Shown here piece by piece: positions 62,985 through 64,000 of a DNA stretch of 64,000 nucleotides. How positions within the stretch are numbered: the stretch's first letter is position 1; every line of letters starts with the position of its first letter. Both the position numbers and the translations under genes were made by a program. Source of the DNA: Streptomyces sp. DG1A-41 (lineage in GTDB: Bacteria > Actinomycetota > Actinomycetes > Streptomycetales > Streptomycetaceae); assembly GCF_037055355.1 (NCBI RefSeq), contig NZ_CP146350.1, positions 1,449,001-1,513,000 of the forward strand, in the 5' to 3' direction. The notes below the pieces were generated by a model. It saw only the letters and a program-made list of their open reading frames with translations, had not been told where the DNA came from and ran no database searches.

Positions 62985-63533
62985 CTAAGCCGTCGGCCAG
63001 GCCTCCGCCAGCATCTTCCTCGTGTCCGCCAGCAGTTGCGGCAGCACCCGCGTGTGCCCCACCACCGGCATGAAGTTCGTGTCGCCACCCCACCTCGGCA
63101 CGATGTGCTGGTGCAGGTGCGCCGCGATGCCCGCGCCGGCGACCGAGCCCTGGTTCATGCCGATGTTGAAGCCGTGTGCGCCGGAGGCCGCGCGCAGGGC
63201 CGTCATCGCCTGCTTGGTGAGTTCGCCGAGCTCGGCGGTCTCCCCCGCCGTGAGGTCGGTGTAGTCGGCGACGTGCCGGTAGGGCACGGTCATCAGGTGC
63301 CCGCCGTTGTACGGGTACAGGTTGAGCACGGCGTAGACCTGCTCACCGCGCTTGACGACCAGCCCGTCCTCGTCGGACTTGGCCGGGATCGAGCAGAAGG
63401 GGCAGCCGTCGCCGGCGCCCGGGCCGCTCGGCTTGTTCTCCCCCTGGATGTAGGCCATCCGATGGGGCGTCCACAGACGCTGGAACGCGTCCTGCGTCCC
63501 CACTCCCAGCTGCTGCTCCGGCTCACTCGTCAT
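62985..63533 (-). CDS. HIT-family nucleotide hydrolase/phosphorylase
   Basis: The 182-aa protein has the histidine triad in HLHQHIVPRWGG and a CPFC zinc-type pair near residue 44, with partner residues in the N-terminal half. The size and the WTPHRMAYI motif match the actinobacterial AP4A phosphorylase-like group (Rv2613c type), which clears dinucleoside polyphosphates. ATG 63533 (MTSEPEQQLG) is preferred over ATG 63545. It lies downstream of thrS, a conserved pairing that includes pgsA and pimA nearby in mycobacteria. Confidence 0.93.
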   Translation of the reverse strand: MTSEPEQQLGVGTQDAFQRLWTPHRMAYIQGENKPSGPGAGDGCPFCSIPAKSDEDGLVVKRGEQVYAVLNLYPYNGGHLMTVPYRHVADYTDLTAGETAELGELTKQAMTALRAASGAHGFNIGMNQGSVAGAGIAAHLHQHIVPRWGGDTNFMPVVGHTRVLPQLLADTRKMLAEAWPTA

Positions 63534-63572
63534 GCAGTGCAGCATATGGCGTCGAGCTGGGGCTACGGCAAA

Positions 63573-63596
63573 GGCCCCCGGGGTCTCCCGAGGGCC
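63573..63596 (-). terminator. Hairpin after thrS
   Basis: ggcccccggg (63573-63582) pairs with cccgagggcc (63587-63596) at 9 of 10 positions around a 4-nt loop. On the minus strand it lies 38 nt after the thrS stop and is followed by TTT. Confidence 0.7.
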
Positions 63597-63634
63597 CGTA
63601 CGCGGTTCGGTCAGGGCGCGGTGACGCCGTGCGG

Positions 63635-64000
63635 TCAGACCTGCGCCCGCTCCTCGACGACCTTCACGATCTTCGCGATGGCCTCGTCGAACGGGATGCC
63701 GTTCTCCTGGGAGCCGTCACGGTAACGGAAGGACACGGACCCGTGGGACATGTCCTCGTCGCCCGCGATGACCATGAAGGGCACCTTCTGCTTCTGGGCG
63801 TTGCGGATCTTCTTCTGCATCCGGTCCGAGGAGGAGTCCACCTCGACGCGCAGGCCCTTCTTCTTGGCCGCCGCCGCGAACTTCTCCAGGTACTCGACGT
63901 GCGCGTCGCCGATCGGGATGCCGACCGCCTGGACCGGGGCGAGCCACGCCGGGAAGGCACCCGCGTAGTGCTCCAGGAGCACCGCGAAGAAGCGCTCGAT
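63635..64000 (-). CDS. thrS: Threonyl-tRNA synthetase, 3' end; runs off the window
   Basis: Only the last roughly 120 residues are present. They form the class II anticodon-binding domain: [79 protein letters not shown]. The [10 protein letters not shown] segment is the strong ThrS/ProS group signature and the MQKKIRNAQ context fits ThrS. The catalytic core and start lie beyond 64000. The stop is TGA at 63635-63637. Confidence 0.92.
   Translation of the reverse strand: MERFFAVLLEHYAGAFPAWLAPVQAVGIPIGDAHVEYLEKFAAAAKKKGLRVEVDSSSDRMQKKIRNAQKQKVPFMVIAGDEDMSHGSVSFRYRDGSQENGIPFDEAIAKIVKVVEERAQV

Overview
The window is very GC-rich chromosomal DNA with the codon pattern, GTG/TTG starts and gene content of a Streptomyces (Actinomycetota). 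The evidence is BldD with its cyclic-di-GMP signature, the actinobacterial integration host factor sIHF, an actinobacterial PriA without helicase motifs, the phosphatidylinositol mannoside genes and a bifunctional RelA. From memory, the backbone order (priA, metK, coaBC, rpoZ, gmk, sIHF, pyr, bldD, nusB, efp, aro, alaS, rpsD, hisS, relA, apt, secDF, yajC, ruvCAB, pdxST, pimA) is that of the conserved core near bldD and relA in S. coelicolor and relatives. No tRNA, rRNA or CRISPR array was seen.

Layout. 1-5.5 kb (minus): the 5' part of priA, then metK, coaBC, rpoZ, gmk and sIHF. 5.8-15.8 kb (minus): a nearly complete de novo pyrimidine operon, pyrR-pyrB-pyrC-orf-carA-carB-pyrD-pyrF, tightly packed with overlapping start and stop codons. 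A PyrR-type binding loop lies just before the pyrR ribosome binding site, and a GAAA-capped hairpin separates carB from pyrD. 16.1-16.6 kb (plus): bldD, divergent from pyrR, with two perfect terminator hairpins between it and nusB. 16.7-26.3 kb (minus): nusB-efp-M24 peptidase homologue, a proline-rich P-loop protein, the shikimate genes aroE-aroC-aroK-aroB, mltG and ruvX. 26.3-33 kb (minus): alaS with two small genes upstream, rpsD with a long structured leader, rarA and a vitamin K epoxide reductase homologue.

33.1-36.7 kb (plus): an ABC exporter with a NarL-type two-component system, whose histidine kinase carries a one-base frameshift. 36.7-41 kb: hisS and a metallo-hydrolase (minus), then a membrane cyclophilin and a DUF349 protein (plus). 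41.1-52.8 kb (minus): relA, apt, secF, secD, yajC, ruvB, ruvA, ruvC, yebC, pdxT and pdxS.

53-55.5 kb is the clearest accessory patch: an unrecognised gene, a decayed IS701-family element, and a P-loop kinase-like gene enclosed with the IS remnant by an 18-bp perfect inverted repeat. 55.8-58.6 kb (minus) holds the phosphatidylinositol mannoside operon pgsA-acyltransferase-pimA. 58.8-62.9 kb (plus) holds an EF-G-like protein with altered GTPase motifs and a large membrane protein. The window ends (minus) with a HIT-family hydrolase and the 3' end of thrS.

Most genes are ordinary housekeeping. The items most worth a second look are the 53.6-55.0 kb IS/kinase unit, the frameshifted sensor kinase, the altered metal-ligand positions in the M24 protein, the non-canonical GTPase motifs in the EF-G homologue, the rpsD leader, the nested palindrome between metK and priA, and the PyrR loop.
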